Below, in pieces: positions 6,210 to 6,602 of a stretch of DNA of 6,602 nucleotides. The stretch covers positions 1 through 6,602 of the forward strand of contig JANYCM010000096.1 of NCBI GenBank assembly GCA_025360285.1. Direction: 5' to 3'. Numbering within the stretch: position 1 is the stretch's first letter; every line of letters starts with the position of its first letter. The notes under the pieces were generated by a model that was not told where the DNA came from, did not search any database, and worked only from the letters and a program-made list of their open reading frames with translations. This stretch comes from Sphingomonadales bacterium (lineage in GTDB: Bacteria; Pseudomonadota; Alphaproteobacteria; Sphingomonadales; Sphingomonadaceae). Made by a program: the position numbers and the translations under genes.

Positions 6210-6602
6210 ATGTTGACGCTTTCGGCCCTCAGGAAGACCTATCGCACCGATACCGTCGAAACCACCGCGCTCGACGATATCGATCTGCACATCGATGCCG
6301 GCGAGTTCGTTGCCATCATGGGGCCATCGGGCTGCGGGAAATCGACCCTGCTCAACATCATCGGCCTGCTCGACCGGCCGAGCGGCGGCACCTACGCACT
6401 GGAAGGCCGCGCGGTGGCGCGGCTGCCCGAAAATGCCCTGACCGATATCCGCAAGCGCCGCATCGGCTTCATCTTCCAGAATTTCAACCTGATCGATGAA
6501 CTGACAGTCCGCGAAAATGTCGAACTGGCGCTGCTGTACCATGGCATCAGCGCCGCCGAACGCCGCGCTCGCGTCGACAAAGTCCTCGACAAGGTCGGCA
6601 TC
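6210..6602 (+). CDS. ABC transporter ATP-binding protein (MacB/LolD type), N-terminal part, cut by window edge
   Basis: The frame stays open from the ATG at 6210 to the right edge, giving 131 residues. It has Walker A GPSGCGKST (38-46), the following LLNIIGLLDRPSGG segment (47-60) and the Q-loop region IGFIFQNFNLIDELTVRENVELAL (Gln90). These are hallmarks of the MacB/LolD/FtsE group of export or lipoprotein-release ATPases. The signature LSGGQ motif, Walker B and any fused permease would lie beyond the edge. A strong AGGAG (6199-6203), inside the end of the adaptor gene, precedes the start by 6 nt. Together with the adaptor it should form a tripartite ABC efflux or export machine; whether the permease is fused or separate cannot be seen. 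Confidence 0.95.
   Translation, partial: MLTLSALRKTYRTDTVETTALDDIDLHIDAGEFVAIMGPSGCGKSTLLNIIGLLDRPSGGTYALEGRAVARLPENALTDIRKRRIGFIFQNFNLIDELTVRENVELALLYHGISAAERRARVDKVLDKVGI

Overview
The window looks like a chromosomal segment of a GC-rich alphaproteobacterium. A sphingomonad-type organism is the best guess, because of the small secreted UrcA-like protein, the strong GCC/GGC/CGC codon preference and the polysaccharide genes. The lineage is inferred from gene content only. The window holds seven genes in two divergent groups around a 188-bp control region (4281-4468). Two of the seven run off the window edges.

The minus-strand group, in transcription order, is: a sigma-54-dependent NtrC-type response regulator (4280 to 2898), an NtrY-like membrane histidine kinase overlapping it by 4 bp with a GTG start (2901 to 1555), a Wzz-type polysaccharide chain-length/co-polymerase protein (1509 to 544), and the N-terminal 177 residues of a Wzx-type polysaccharide flippase (532 to the left edge). 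The short gaps (45 and 11 nt) make co-transcription of the two-component system with the polysaccharide genes possible.

The plus-strand group is: an UrcA-like secreted protein (4469-4834), a strong GC-rich hairpin (4843-4878), a MacA/HlyD-like periplasmic adaptor (4901-6208) and, 1 nt later, the start of a MacB/LolD-type ABC ATPase (6210 to the right edge). ABC permease genes are expected beyond the edge.

The control region carries a near-consensus sigma-54 promoter reading into the UrcA-like gene, with GG and GC elements exactly 10 nt apart. Upstream of it lie two similar imperfect palindromes of the form TGT-N10-ACA, 21 bp centre to centre, and an IHF-like match lies between them and the promoter. 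The simplest model is that the kinase senses an envelope signal and phosphorylates the regulator. The regulator then binds the paired palindromes and activates sigma-54 transcription of the UrcA-like gene and, by read-through of the hairpin, the ABC export system. A sigma-54 response regulator and kinase next to an adaptor/ABC exporter is a recurring arrangement in bacteria. The UrcA-like leader gene, the intercistronic hairpin and the polysaccharide genes on the regulator side are the less ordinary parts here.
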